A stretch of 64,000 nucleotides of DNA. Source: Tausonia pullulans. Lineage: Eukaryota > Basidiomycota > Tremellomycetes > Cystofilobasidiales > Mrakiaceae. Every line of letters starts with the position of its first letter. Position 1 is the stretch's first letter. The notes below the pieces were generated by a model. That model ran no database searches, was not told the origin of the DNA, and was given only the letters and a program-made list of their open reading frames with translations. Of the stretch, positions 1-11,705 are shown one piece after another. Position numbers and translations under genes: made by a program. The stretch lies in NCBI GenBank assembly GCA_951802195.1, contig OX637622.1, forward strand, positions 434,001-498,000, in the 5' to 3' direction.

Positions 1-63
1 TGGCCAGATTGCTGTACTCTGGTGACGAGCCCCTCTTGTCCTCTCTTTTGATTCCCCTCCGAC

Positions 64-477
64 CATGAATAGCACCATCTCTTCCTCATCCTCCTCCCCA
101 AAACCCTTTCTCTGTCCCAACCTCACGGACACCGTCCTTACTATCGCCGGCGAGCCTGTCAGGGCCTTCGCCGCCTACGTCTCCTGCTGAAGTGCCGTAG
201 CCCTGCCTGATTCAAGATCGGCACCACCTCCTCAAGCCCAGGGAATTCGTTCAGTTCATCGTCTATCACATTCCCAGCAGGTATCATGATCCGTCCACAG
301 GTCCATCTCAATGACTTCGCCCAGGCCTGGGACAACAAAACCGAGCTCCGCATTCCTCAGTGGGCCTTCGACATCTCCCGCCTCGTCGTCCACCTCGACA
401 GATCGATGGGAGGAGATCCCCAACGATCTTTGTTCGACAGCCATGCTCTACACTTCCTTCCCTTCCCTCCCAGCTAG
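64..477 (+). CDS. possible small hypothetical gene
   Basis: This is a weak candidate. An ATG at 64 opens a Ser-rich N-terminus. After a possible intron near 179-222 (GTCTCC donor, AAG acceptor) the frame continues through a segment containing HLNDFAQAWDNKTELRIPQ and stops at 475-477. The composition looks protein-like, but I recognise no family and the acceptor is poor. It could equally be part of a gene running in from the left, or noise. No function is proposed. Confidence 0.22.
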
Positions 478-915
478 ATCCTCTCTCCCCCTTTCTCCTT
501 CTCGCTTTCTCTCATTGGGTCATACCGGCTCCACGCGTCATCCATGACTTGAACTCAGTAAGAGCAGAACGTCCGTTCCTATTCCCACTCGATCACATTT
601 GTTCTTGTTGTGCCCCGCTCAAAACTGCAGGGAACCGGGGTAAGCGCAGAGCGCGCCGATCCCTTGCGCGGGCGGACGGTCGTGGGGGGAAAGAGACGCA
701 TGGGCAAGGGCCCTCATGTGGAGCCAATCCAAGTGGAGGCCGTCGAGGTCTTCGAATGATGAGGTGACGGGGAGCCGTGTATCCGTGCATGTCAGGAGAC
801 AACCGGACGGGGCGAACGAACCCTCCTCTCGCTGACGACAAAGCATTTGCGCATGAGATCATCGATCGAACGTGAAGCAGATAGCAAAACCCTCATCAGA
901 GTAGGTTCTTGACAT
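478..915. other. intergenic, no gene seen
   Basis: A pyrimidine-rich stretch on the + strand followed by sequence lying 3' of HAS1. Short ORFs occur in several frames, but none has a recognisable domain or a supported splice pattern. It probably holds the HAS1 3' UTR. Confidence 0.5.
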
Positions 916-3585
916 CTAGTAACGGCCGCGCCCTCCACCGCGACCGCGTCCTCCGCCCCGGCCACGTCCTCCACCTCTGGCACCTCCCCGACCACCCCTC
1001 GCTGGAGGCGCCGGTCCCCGCCTGCCGCCCGCGTTTGTTCCCGGCTCGACATCCGAGTCCTCATCGACCATGGGAGGCTTGCTACTGATAGTCGCACGCT
1101 TGGCCTGGGGCTCGTCGTCCGAGTCTTCGTCGACGTCTTCCTCGTCCGTGTCTGTCTGGCCGGGCTTGCGCTTGGGTGCGGACTTGAGCGACGTGCCGAT
1201 GGTGATGTTGACCTGAAGACCATACAGAAGAGTAAGAAGATGACTTGGGAGGCCATGGAGCAGCAGGAGAGGGGACAAACCTTGGGCGGGGAGGGGAAAC
1301 CGAAGGACTTGGCCACCTTGACGAGGTCCAGCTGGTTGATGTCGAAGACCTTCTTCAAGCCATGGGAACTGTACGCCTGCAGATAGCTGCGGAAGGCGTC
1401 CCTAGATGATTGATGGAGCAAGTAGTTCTTCGAGATGAGCTTCTCCAACTGTATATCGATGAAGTTCGTCAGTACGTGCTGCTCTCCGCCGTTCTCAGGC
1501 TCTTCCGCGCGCTTCGAACTCTCACCTGGCCCTGGACGTTGGCGATGCGGTCAAGCGAGACCGTGAACTCGTTGAGAGGAACCTTGGCGACCTTGAGGAA
1601 GCGGAGGAAGCCGAGCTCACTGCGGAAAAAAAGGGGGCAAGACAGGAAAATTCGACGATCAGCCCGTCGATTACCCACAAACAGCCTCCTCTAGACCGCC
1701 ATCGCGCGCACCTCGGGAGCAGGAAGAGAAGACTCTTGCCGACCTTGCCGGCACGAGCGGTACGACCGACACGATGGATGTAGTCGCGGGGGTCGTCAGG
1801 CGGATCGAACTGAACGACATAGTCGACGGTCGGGATATCTATGGCCGCAAGAGGTCAACCAATTTGCGCATCAATCTTTGACAGCACGCGTGAACTAACC
1901 GAGTCCACGAGCGGCGACATCCGTGCAGAGGAGAGTACCGGTCTTGGCGTTGGAGAACTCGAAGAAGGTCGACGTGCGCGACTGCTGCTTCTGCTTGCCC
2001 TGTGAAAAGCCAGCCATTCGCAGCATGTCAGAACTAGCCATCTTCGGTGTAAGACAGCCCTACTCACGTGGAGGTGCAGGACGGGAACATCGATGTAGTT
2101 GAGAAGCTCGCCGTGGTAGTCAACTGACTTGCACGAGGAGAAGAAGACGATGATCTTCTTGTTGCGGTTCTTCTTGAGGAATGTGAAGAGAAGGAGGAAC
2201 CGCTTGTCCGACTCGCAGACGACGTAACCCTGCTCGAGCGTCGTGACGGTCGACGAGGCGGCCTCGGAGTCGACATTGATGTAGAGCGGGCCGGGGCGAA
2301 GGGAGATGCGGGCAAGATCGGTGACCTTGGTGGTCTGGGTGGCCGAGAAGAGCATCGACTGGCGGTTCTCTATGGGGATAGGCGCATGGTCAGTCGACGC
2401 TACTAGTGTGTATCGGCCGAGGCACACCTACCATTGGGCAGGAGGGAAATGATCTGCTTCATCTCCTCCTCGAAACCAATCTCCAGAATGCGATCGGCCT
2501 CGTCAATGACAAGCGCCTTGAGGTTCTTGAAGACAAAACCCTTGGTGTTTTGAAGGTGATCGAGAAGACGACCAGGCGTAGCGACAATGAGGTTGACACC
2601 CTTGACCAGTCGGTCGGCCTCGGCCTTTCGGTTCGCGCCGCCCATGACGATACCGAACGTCTGAGAGTGGTGCTGCATGAGTTCTTTGGCAACACCAAAG
2701 ATTTGGAGCGCCAGCTCGCGCGTGGGCGAGATGATGACAACTCCGGTTCCTGCAAAGGACAAGAAGGACTGAAATCAGCTTCTGTACAAGTCAAGTTCAC
2801 CAGTCTCCAAACCGAGCATGCAATTTGCTCTTTCTTCCCCTCTCTTTGGACAATGCACAAACGGCTGAAGCGAGAGCTATAAGAGACAAAGACGCACCGT
2901 TCCGGGGCTTGAACCGGAGACTAGCAAGCATCTCGATCGAAGGAAGCAGGAACGCGAGCGTCTTGCCCGAACCGGTACGGGCCGCGCCGAGGACGTCGCG
3001 TCCCTCGAGAAGAGGCGGAATAGTCCTCGCCTGGACCTGGGTCATGTTGGTGAAACCCATGGAGGCGAGCGCCTGCGAGGTCGCGCTCGAGAGGTTGAGG
3101 GTCGAGAACTCGGTTGGGAGCGAATCGTCGTACGTCGGGGGAGGGAGAACATGGGAGGCCGGGGCGGAGGTTGAGGGAAGGGGAGGGAGGGCGGTGCTGT
3201 TGGTAGACAAGACACACAAAAGTCAGTCGTCATGACTTTCTCCTGAAAGAGCTATTGATGAGAGCCCTCGCCGTGAGAGACAGGAAGAGACTTACTCGGC
3301 AGCGGCCGCGACAAGCTCCTGCTCCTCAGTAATCTTCGAGGTAGAAGCAACGGCGCTCTCGTTGACCTGCTCCTCCTGCTCCTCTTCAGAAGAGACGTCG
3401 TCATCGTCCTCAGCAGCAGCAGCAGCAACGATAGCGGCCTTAGCGACCTTCTTCGCGCCAGCAGCTGCAGGCGAGGCAACAGCGGCGGCCTTGGGCGAAG
3501 CTCCACCCTTGGCGGTGGGACGCTTGCGCTTGCGTTTCGTCTTGTCGCCGGACACGGCTGGCGGGTTCTGCGTCGAAGGGCGCAT
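916..3585 (-). CDS. HAS1: ATP-dependent RNA helicase HAS1 (DEAD-box)
   Basis: Nucleolar DEAD-box helicase used in 18S rRNA processing and 60S assembly (family knowledge). About nine exons encode roughly 650 residues. The ATG at 3585-3583 opens MRPSTQNPP, then a Lys-rich and acidic low-complexity N-terminus. Visible motifs in order are Q-motif region [14 protein letters not shown], motif [28 protein letters not shown] in [17 protein letters not shown] (the [10 protein letters not shown] context is typical of HAS1), SAT, ARGLDIP across an intron near 1835-1900, and HRVGRTAR. The C-terminus has acidic runs and an RGG/GRG tail ending in GRGRY before the stop at 918-916. The RGG tail may bind RNA. 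Exon edges in the N-terminal third are approximate. Confidence 0.95.
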
Positions 3586-3893
3586 ATGCGGGAGGGTGTA
3601 AAAGGGTGGGAAGGGGAGGGGTGGTGGTGGTTGATCAGGGTAAGAGCGAGAGAGACGCGTTCCAGGCAAGTTTGTGCCGCGGAGGGGCGGCCTATGCGCA
3701 ATATTTCGAGGACTTCACAAGAGAGCTAAGCGGAGAGCCTGGACAGACGCGTCGGATGGACCGCTTGCGTGAATGCTCGATATGCTGTCAAGTTGAGCGA
3801 GTAGGAGAAAATCTTTCAAGTTTCCCGAACCCTGCCGATTGAAGACTGCACGCTCGCTGTTCACGCGTTACAGAGTAATTCACACGTTTATCA
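3586..3893. other. HAS1 upstream region
   Basis: 308 bases between the HAS1 start and the stop of the next minus-strand gene. It should hold the HAS1 promoter and 5' UTR plus the neighbour's 3' end. No clear TATA box or repeat was seen. Confidence 0.5.
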
Positions 3894-5570
3894 TCATGGC
3901 GTTTGCCTCATGGTTGGGATCCTCTTTTCCACATATCCGTGCACACCTGTCCCCTGCACGGCCGCTAAATCGATGTCCGCGATGTCAAGTGCCACCTCAC
4001 CAAGCTGCTCCAGCTCCTTCCGCACCCGGGCAAGCTCCAACTCTGTCGCGTGCTTCACGCCGTCAAGCCTCTTGAGGTACTCGCGGTCCCCCAAGTGCTC
4101 CGCCTTGGGCAGGAAAGCGTCGTGGAACCTCGTCCATGTCCACCAGGGCATGTTCTTAATCTGCTCCTTCCGCTTTGCCGCTGCCTGCTGATTGAGCTCA
4201 TCCTCCCGGGCTGAGTCCGCAAGGAAATCCTCGAACGTTGTCGCCTGCGGCCGATTGCCTGCGCGCTCCGTCTTGAGCGTGTAGATGTCGATCTCGGGGA
4301 TCGGGCCGTACGTGTCCCAGGCGCCGTAGAGCCTAAGATCGCGGATAGTGTATTCGTTAAATGCCCACTGACAAAGCGAACCGAGTCCCGAGAAGACAAA
4401 GAACGTCGAGATGATTGTCGGCAGACTCGGTTTGGGCGCCGGGAAGCCCGCGGCATTGAGTAGTTTCCCTGAAGGGGCGAGAGAGGATGTCAGGGATGAC
4501 AGCCTAAAGAAGAGGGAATGAACGAAAGTAGTACTCACGCCAGGCGATGGGTCCAACGACACCGTAAACACCTCCAGCGAGACCCGAGTCGAGGACTCTC
4601 CGGCTCCGGAGCATCTTCCAGCTCTCTGGGGCAATTTCGCTCCCTGGTGCTTGGAGAGCGAGCTGGAGTCGTCGCCGATGGTCAACCGTTGGGCCGAGTT
4701 TGAGGAGAGCAGGTGAGATAAGAAGTTCTCGGGCGGCTGAGAGCAGGGACGTTAGTCAGTGAACAGAGTAAAGAAAGACAATGAAATTGAGTCGCGCTAG
4801 GTTCGGAACACCGGTCCGAGAATTGCTGGACTTGGAGTAGCAAATAGCTCTCTACAGATTCGAAGGACGAAATGAAGAGCCTCAACCTGCCTGAAAAACT
4901 CAATGGAAGGAGGACGTCGGGAAGATGTCCTCACAACGTAGTCTCTCGTTCCGTCCTCGTCCAATTCTGGGCGCATAGGCGCGATTGGCCAGCGCGCCTC
5001 ATTTCGAGCGCTTCATCCCGGAGACATAAGTCCCAGCACCACCGTCTCTAATGGAGCTCGGCGCTTTAGCAGCCGACTGACAATTCGCGGTCTTTAGTTC
5101 CGAAACACGCGGCATTCGGTACGGCGCGTGTCCCCCCCCCTCAAGACGCGTCGTCAATGCGGTCGTCCTAAAAGACTCACCACAGAAGATGCTGCCTCCG
5201 AACGCGACATTGAATGCCGTTGTAAGCGCCATGGTCCCAACGCCCGTGTCCATCTTGACGCCATTAATTGTGCCCCATGTAAACCCGACAGCGGCTGCAG
5301 GAGAAGACGCGCCCTTGCACTAGGTGTCAGCTTGCAGTCTACCGGCCCCCGGTGCTCAGGTGGTCCTGCCGATGCAAGTCTAGAGAAGGCGAGCCAGGAC
5401 GCACCAAACCGAGCCATGTTCCACCTCGTGAGGCTTGCCCACTCCGGTTCAATAGGCCAGAGCGGGTTCGCTGGCTTAGGAGGGGCCTCTACTTTCTCTG
5501 GCGGGTAGTACATGGTAACAAAGGTGCCCCCTTGCCGGGGTGGTGGTACTTCTGATGTTGAGGCCGACAT
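3894..5570 (-). CDS. unrecognised multi-pass membrane protein, possibly mitochondrial
   Basis: About four coding exons. The ATG at 5570 opens MSASTSEVPPPRQGG, followed by a Pro-rich stretch and WPIEPEWASLTRWNMARF. After splicing come two Gly-rich hydrophobic stretches: VGFTWGTINGV with GVGTMALTTAFNVAFGGSIF, and later GLAGGVYGVVGPIAW with PTIISTFFVFSGLGSLCQWAF. A long polar C-terminus is rich in charged helix (QQAAAKRKEQIKNMPWW and ELARVRKELEQLGEVAL) and ends at 3896-3894. The Gly-rich helices suggest a small inner-membrane protein. Tim17/22 or Cox20 relatives were considered, but no defining motif is visible, so no function is assigned. It shares a 422-bp upstream region with ERD2. Confidence 0.75.
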
Positions 5571-5992
5571 CTCAGGCGTACTGATACTAGGGGTAGGGCG
5601 GGAGTGGGTGGAGCTGGAGGGAAAGCAGTTGAGGGCGGTCAGGGTGCGACCCGACCGCTGCCGTGTGCACCGGCGTCGCACCGGGTTCCGGTCGGTCGTC
5701 TGGCAAAGAGATCTAGCCCTCCCTCGACCGCCGAGTGTCTCTCACAAAATGCGAGCATAGTCGAATCAAACAGCACGTTTCTGTCACTCCAGGTAATTGC
5801 TGTTGAGAGAGAGATCAGGGCCGGTTACCTAACGCGGGTGGCAACGCAGAGGCGTCAGGGAACGCTTCAGCCGCATCTCGAGGCCTGCTCTCTCCCCTCA
5901 CTGTCTTGCCCGCCAGCAACAACGATCACCGAACCCCGCCACGCCACCAAAAGGCCCCTTAGGATCCCTCCCTTTACGCCCAGCTCATCATA
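5571..5992. promoter_or_regulatory. divergent promoter region
   Basis: The 422 bases between the minus-strand membrane protein (ATG at 5570) and ERD2 (ATG at 5993) must serve both genes. It is rich in CT/GC blocks; I see no TATA box or named operator. Confidence 0.45.
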
Positions 5993-7423
5993 ATGAACAT
6001 CTTTCGCTTTCTCGGTCAGCACGCAAACTACCCGGGTGGCTCAAAGGCAACAGGTCATCGCTGACACCTCACGCCATGTCCCCTCACGCCGGTCCCTCTC
6101 CTGCGTCTTCTCAGGCGATTTGTCGCATCTCGTCTCAATTTTTATTCTCCTCCGAAAGATTCAGATCACCCGGTCATGCCGAGGTCTGTCTCGCCCGCCG
6201 TCGCTCCATGCTCCCTCTCCACTCGCTGCCCCAACTGACGCGCCGTCACTGCTGCCGCTGCCCATCGCCTCGCCCTCCTTCTGTCTTCTGTCTTGGACGC
6301 CTCCAGGCCTCTCGTTCAAGACGCAGGCTCTCTACGTCGTCGTCTTCCTTCTGCGGTACCTTGACCTTCTCACGTTGACTTCGATCTCGGCCTACAACAC
6401 CCTTATGAAGCTCTTCTTCATCGGCTCCTCGATCTACACGCTCTACCTCATGAAGTTCAAGTACCGGTGAGTCCTCGCGGTCTCCCATGGAATTTCGCTG
6501 GCGGTAGGGAATGAGCCTCGTTCTTGAGGAGGAGAAGGCGTGGGCGAGGAACGAAGGAGTCGATGCTGCTCCAGACGGCGAGGGCAGCTTGCCTTGCCAA
6601 GGGCGAGTGGGCTCTTGCGTCTTCTTGGCTGCCATCAATCTTTCCTGCGTCGAGAACCTGGCAGAAGCAGTTTCTGATCTGCCAGATGTGCCTCGGGAGT
6701 CGTGGTGTTGCGTCGCTCTCCTCTCCGACGCGAATGCGCCATTGTTTCGCGTCACTGCCGCGCGGCCCACTCCTCAGGGCACTCCTCGACTTCAACCAAG
6801 CAGCAGCAGCCCGCTGACATATGACGTTCCCACCAGGCCGACGGTCGACCCTGGACTCGACACTTTCCGGCTCGAGTACCTCCTTGTCCCCTGCGCGATT
6901 CTCTCGCTCATTCTCACCTACAACTACCGACCGACGGAGGTTCTATGGGCCTTTTCTATTTACCTGGAGGCCGTCGCCATCCTCCCCCAGCTGTTCATGC
7001 TTCAACGGACCGGCGAGGCTGAGACCATCACCACGCACTACCTTGCTGCTCTTGGAATCTACCGCGCTCTGTACATCCCGAATTGGATCTACCGGTGCGC
7101 CGTTTTCTTGTCCCCAGTCCCAGTCACGCCCACATATTGACACTTATTGGTGCTCCTCTAGGTACTTTGATGATGGCAGCGTCGATCCGATCGCCATTGT
7201 CGCTGGCCTCGTCCAGACGGGACTCTACGTCGACTTTTGTGTGTGGACGCGGGCGTCGTCTGCCTCGACCAAGACCTCGCTGACTCTGTTGGTCTTGCTT
7301 CGCAGTCTACATCTACTTCACCAAGGTCCTGCGTGGTCAGAAGGTGTGATCGGAATGTTCTCCCTTCTGGAATGAGCATGTGCTGACATTAACGCTCTCT
7401 CCCAGTTCGAGCTCCCCGCTTAG
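5993..7423 (+). CDS. ERD2: ER lumen protein-retaining receptor (KDEL/HDEL receptor)
   Basis: Golgi seven-helix receptor that binds C-terminal HDEL/KDEL signals and returns ER residents by COPI vesicles (family knowledge). At least six exons. The first is only 22 nt (MNIFRFLG), joined at 6015/6115 to [16 protein letters not shown]. The family landmarks [76 protein letters not shown] and [13 protein letters not shown] follow in the right order. It ends FELPA, stop 7421-7423. Splice phases at the first exon joints were checked and keep frame. The length, about 210 residues, is normal for ERD2. Confidence 0.94.
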
Positions 7424-7829
7424 ACGTCGACAAGGACGGTCTTCTTCCCTCCTCCTTTCCCTGGTACATTCAGCCGTCGACCTTCGCTTCCCCCTTGAAC
7501 CTCCCATCTCCTCCCCTCCCGACCCCTCTTTCTCCTCCCTCTCTTTCGATTTTGCTCTTTCCCACTCTGAAATAGTGGTAGTGGAGCAGCGTCGCAGCGT
7601 CGCTTGGCGATGGCAAGGAAGAAACGTCAGATGCGAGTATACAGACCCGAGCTGTCCCTATGAACAACGATCCGAAATGTGTTGTGAAGGCTGCGAGAGA
7701 GCAGGAGACAGGGCCAGCCGGTCCAGCCGCCAGTCTCGCTGCTCCCACGATTTCGAACGTAGGGCGGCGGCCTCCGCCGTCACCCTCTCAACCATCAACC
7801 ACCACTCCTTCCCCCCTCCCCGGCCAACC
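7424..7829. other. intergenic, ERD2 3' end and EFG1 upstream region
   Basis: 406 bases of CT-rich sequence between two plus-strand genes. No gene, tRNA or repeat was seen. Confidence 0.5.
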
Positions 7830-9638
7830 ATGTCCAACCCCAACGCCATCTCCATCGAGGTCGGCTCGGTGTCCACCTCCGCCTCTAAGCAGCCATCCAA
7901 CCGCAAGGCCGCCCGCGCCGCCGCCAAGTCCGGTGGTCGGGGGGGCCACCCGGCGCCGTTTGTCCCGCCCGTCGTCGCCGAGACAGACGACAGCGGGAAC
8001 GCCATTGTCCCTCCCACGGGAGAGAAGAAGAAGAAGAAGTTTTTCCACAGGAAGGAGAAGGACGATTTCGTGCCTGTGGAGAAGGAGTTGGGGGTCTCGA
8101 AGATCAAGGCGGCACTGAGGCAGGCGAAGAGATTTTTGAACAAAGTCAGTCGTCTTATTCGGCGTTGCCCATGGAGAGCGTCAGCTGTCTATTGCGTGAG
8201 AGATCGGGAGGAGCTCGGTCGAGGTACAGCTGAGGGCAGGTCCGGAAGGGGGATCTGGGAGCTGTTGGGTTCCAAGGCAGAGTTGCACAGGCGAGACGCG
8301 TCGCAACCCTTGCGTTGCCTGTCGTCTGTCCCCTGCCTGTCCCCCTCTCCCCTTCCCAGGATCGCTCAGCTCCGACCAGAGCACTTTCTTCGTCACCTAC
8401 TCCCTACACTCCTTGCCTCATCCACGAACCGGAAGATAGGTGGAAGACAGAGACTGTGGTCCTGCTCCTGTCGCGCATGGACCTTCAACCCGACAGGTCT
8501 TCTAGACAACCGCTCTTCCTCACCTCTCGACAGATGGGCCGAGTCACTGACTCTTCCTCAATTCCCTCCTCGCGTCTGAAGGATGGTCTCGCCGCCGACG
8601 TCCGGACCGAGACGGAGCGACGCGTCAAGTCACTTGAGGCCGACTTGGAGAAGGCATTGAGCCGGAATGAGGAGAAGAAGAACGCTTCGAAGTACCATAT
8701 GGTGCGCGCCTCGGTCTCTGTCCTGGTCACAGGATTGATAGCTGAAGTCCGTGCTGCGTTGCTGTGGGCTATGTGCTATGGGATGGTTAGGTCAAGTTCT
8801 TCGGTGTGTCCTTCCCATCACCTTCATCACCCCGCCCTCCTCCCCCCAACGTGCGCGCGCAGCCCCTGATGAACCCGCCCGCCTCTCTTCCCCTTTTGCT
8901 CACAAAACAGAGCGCCAGAAGCTTCTCAAGCGCATCAAGCCCCTTCAGCGGACGCTCGCGACTTCCCCTCCCGACGACGCCAAGGCGCTCGCGGCGCTCG
9001 AAAGCTCGATCCACGAGATGCGCGTCGGGCTCAACTATGTGCTCGTGGGTGGCTGGCCTGTCTCCGTTCCCAGTGCCCCTCTACTCGTGTTGGGTTCTCG
9101 GCTCACGATGTGTTTCCCGCGACGCCGAACGAACGACCCAGAACTACCCCAACTCGCAGAAATACATCTCCCTCTTCCCTCCCTCCTCCCGATCCGCCGT
9201 CGACGAAGAGATCGAGGACGGAGACGAGGTCCCGGACGACGGCAAGGTGATGCCCATCCTCCGCAAGTCCAAGGCCGGGGCCGATGAGACGGACCGTCGG
9301 CGAAGTGAGCTCGTGGAGAACGTGAGGAAGTTGATGACGGAGGGCCGGTGAGTCTTTCGTGATCGTGGACACTCGCTCTGTCCCTTTTTTTTTTCTTTTT
9401 TTCTTTTTTCTTTCTCCTCCCCGTCTCCCTCGGGTCAGTGGCTGACCCCTCCGATCGCACACCAAGCCTCTCCGCAACCCCCGAGATTGAACTCGAGTCC
9501 GGCGACCGCGGGGCGAAGCGCAAGCGTGGACCTCTCGATGGAGGTGCGTCGTCCTCGAAGAGGGGTCGGCCGGACGAGGAGGAGGAGGCTGGAGGTCTGG
9601 AGGGCGACGATTTCTTCGGTGGGGACGATTCAGACTGA
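7830..9638 (+). CDS. EFG1: rRNA-processing protein EFG1
   Basis: Nucleolar coiled-coil protein needed for early 18S rRNA maturation in yeast (family knowledge). The ATG at 7830 begins MSNPNAISIEV with a basic low-complexity lead that includes EKKKKKFFHRKEKD. The Efg1 core follows: SKIKAALRQAKRFLNK, then ADVRTETERRVKSLEADLEKA, then KYHMVKFFERQKLLKRIKPL spliced across 8700-8912, then LNYVLNYPNSQKYISLFP. The KYHMV-FFERQK and YISL pieces are diagnostic of the family. The C-terminus is basic then acidic, ending GDDFFGGDDSD before the stop at 9636-9638. The exon 2 acceptor near 8580 is approximate. With HAS1 this gives two ribosome-biogenesis factors within 9 kb. Confidence 0.88.
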
Positions 9639-10078
9639 GCGAGTGGGTGATGTCAGGATGGCGATGATGCTTGTATTTGAGATCGGTTTTCATGGGATTG
9701 AGAGAGAGAGGAAGAGAGAGAAAGGGAGAGGTGCGTGTAATCCCTTGGAGAGAGAAAGAAGTAAGAGAGTAATGGCTTCAGAAAATAACGAAGGAAGGAG
9801 GGGACTGAGTCGGAGCAAGTCTGGTGGTATGCTCCAAAAAAAAAAGAAAAAAGTATAGACCACCAGAGAGGGTGAAGTAGGTAAGCTACAAAGAAGGAGG
9901 CAGGTCCTTGGGGTGAAGGATAGGAGGATTGGGCATGCAAGACAGATGATAAGATGGGATGAGGTGTACATGCAGCAGAATCGAGTGAGGGAGTCGTCAA
10001 GGTCGTCAAGAAGAAAAAGTGAGCGAGAGAAAGGGCAGCAAGGCAGCAAGAGAAGAGCTTATTGGCCTCTTCGTCTCG
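9639..10078. other. convergent 3' region
   Basis: 440 bases between the stops of EFG1 (+) and the UBL3-like gene (-). It is purine-rich on the + strand, with an A-rich tract near 9835-9855 suited to transcript ends. No gene was seen. Confidence 0.5.
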
Positions 10079-11705
10079 CTACATGACAACGCATCCGCAC
10101 CCACCGCCATGCTCCTCCCTCCTTGCTCCCCCTGCACCAGCCCCAGCGCTGCCGCTCGTCCCGCCGCCACCGCCGCCGGACACACCTCCGTCAGCATTCC
10201 CGCCGCCTCCACTAGCACCACCTCCTGCTCCTCGGAGCGTGCGGATCCGGGACGACGGCCGCGCATGTAATGGCGGGCGGTTGGATGAAAGAGGGGCGGA
10301 TTTGTCGTCTGAAGGTGGGTTGAGGACGTTAGGATCGAGTGAACGCGCAATGACAGACAAGGGACAACACACCATTCTCTGGCGTGATGAGGAAAGTTCG
10401 GATGGAGAGATGGACGATTGTCGCTTTCGGAGCGGCGAGGACGGGGATGCCGGCGGCTGGGGAGAGTGGTTCCAATCAGTACCCTGGAAATGGATAGGCG
10501 GCGTGACTGGAGGACCCACAAGAGAGCGTTGACTCGTCATCAAGCATGCGACCGCGATATATAAGCCGGAAGTACGATGGCGACTGCGGCTGAGGTGGCT
10601 CGGTCCAGTCTAGATAAGAGTGGCAGTCGTCAGCTCTTGAGTCAAGGCAGGGCGTGGCGCGCGGTTGCGTGTGAAACAACGAACCCTGAGGCCACATATT
10701 CCATATGTACTCTCTGCCCAAGTTCACAAGAAAGTCAGAAGGACGAAGGGGCGGGAAGACGCGGGAGGAGACATGAACGAGAGGTAGCCGTTATCGCCGT
10801 GAAGCATGTGAAGCGGGAGGAACAGGGCGAGGCTCGCGCGGAAGGCAGACGAGACGGGTGCACGTCAAGGCTCCCTCCCGTGTCTGACGTCTCCGTCTTC
10901 CTCAGAAGGACCGCAAGCGTGAGACGTCTACTTGTTTGCGCATCCCGACGGTTTGAGAGAGAGCTAGACGATCGAGAAGGGAAATCGGAAGGAGCTAGCG
11001 ATCCAAAAACGCCTCGGCCTGAATCCCTGGGAGAGAGGGATTCAGGGAGGGCGAGCAGGCAGGCAGGCTGACGACTACAGACTGGACCCTTCCTCACTCT
11101 TCGCCGATTCTGATGAGTGTCCCAGAGCAACATGCAGTGCGCACATACATGATGATGACCTCTGTCACCGCAGCAATCGCGTTCGAGAGAGAGAAGTACA
11201 CCCACTGTCCCCAAGAGCAAGCCGAGAGCGTGCCAACGATGTGGCGCGCGCTTGGCCAACGAGAACCGAGTCGTTCGATAGTCAACACGACTCACTTGAC
11301 GCGGCCGACGGTCGTCTCGCCCGGGAAGCGGAAAGTCTTGCGCTGGCCTGAGATCATGAGAATGGTCACCCCGACCATGGGTGCCTCTGGTTCAGGCACT
11401 GGCGGGGGAGGAGGCGGAGGCGGGGAACCAGCCTGGGGAGAGGAGGAGAGAAGGGAGAGTCCGCCAAGCACGAGAGAGGGGCGGCGTCAGCGTCGTGGCC
11501 TGCCTCATCATCGTTGAGGGAACGAATGAGGGAGAGGGCCCACAGAGACAGCGACGGTCGATGCCGAGAGGGCAGGGAGGGGAGGGTACGTGAGAGGTGC
11601 AGGAGTCGTATTGTCGGACGAGGAGGGGGGGGAAGCAGCAGCAGGAGAGGGTATCGTCGCTGGCGGTTCCAGCGGGGCAGCTGCCCGAGGGAGAGGGGCG
11701 GGCAT
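10079..11705 (-). CDS. UBL3/MUB-type prenylated ubiquitin-fold protein
   Basis: Six exons, 243 residues: 11705-11544, 11432-11296, 10713-10685 (29 nt), 10609-10520, 10456-10373 and 10308-10079. Every phase is consistent and the total is exactly 244 codons. Residues 1-72 are Ala/Pro-rich. The ubiquitin-like domain (about 73-160) reads VTILMISGQRKTFRFPGETT, then YIWNMWPQDWTEPP, SPSYFRLIYRGRMLDDESTL and KATIVHLSIR. This is the Rad60-SLD_2 pattern of UBL3 and plant MUBs, including the WP-DW and LRLIYxGR signatures. A Gly-rich linker leads to the C-terminus CGCVVM. Cys240 sits in a CaaX box for prenylation, and Cys238 could be palmitoylated. Known members are plasma-membrane anchors that recruit E2 enzymes or sort cargo to vesicles; that role here is inferred. 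Confidence 0.87.

Noticed and set aside
3894-5570. Tim17/22 or Cox20 family
   Set aside because: Gly-rich helices alone are not enough; I cannot find the families' signature residues.
10079-10543. Reading the 154-codon minus ORF straight through as the UBL gene's 3' part
   Set aside because: It runs through an intron (10372-10309) and the wrong frame at 10519-10457; only the spliced frame gives TIVHLSIR and the CaaX end.
10079-11705. DSC3/DUF2407 ubiquitin-like ligase subunit
   Set aside because: No transmembrane segments follow, and the WP-DW plus CaaX features fit UBL3/MUB instead.
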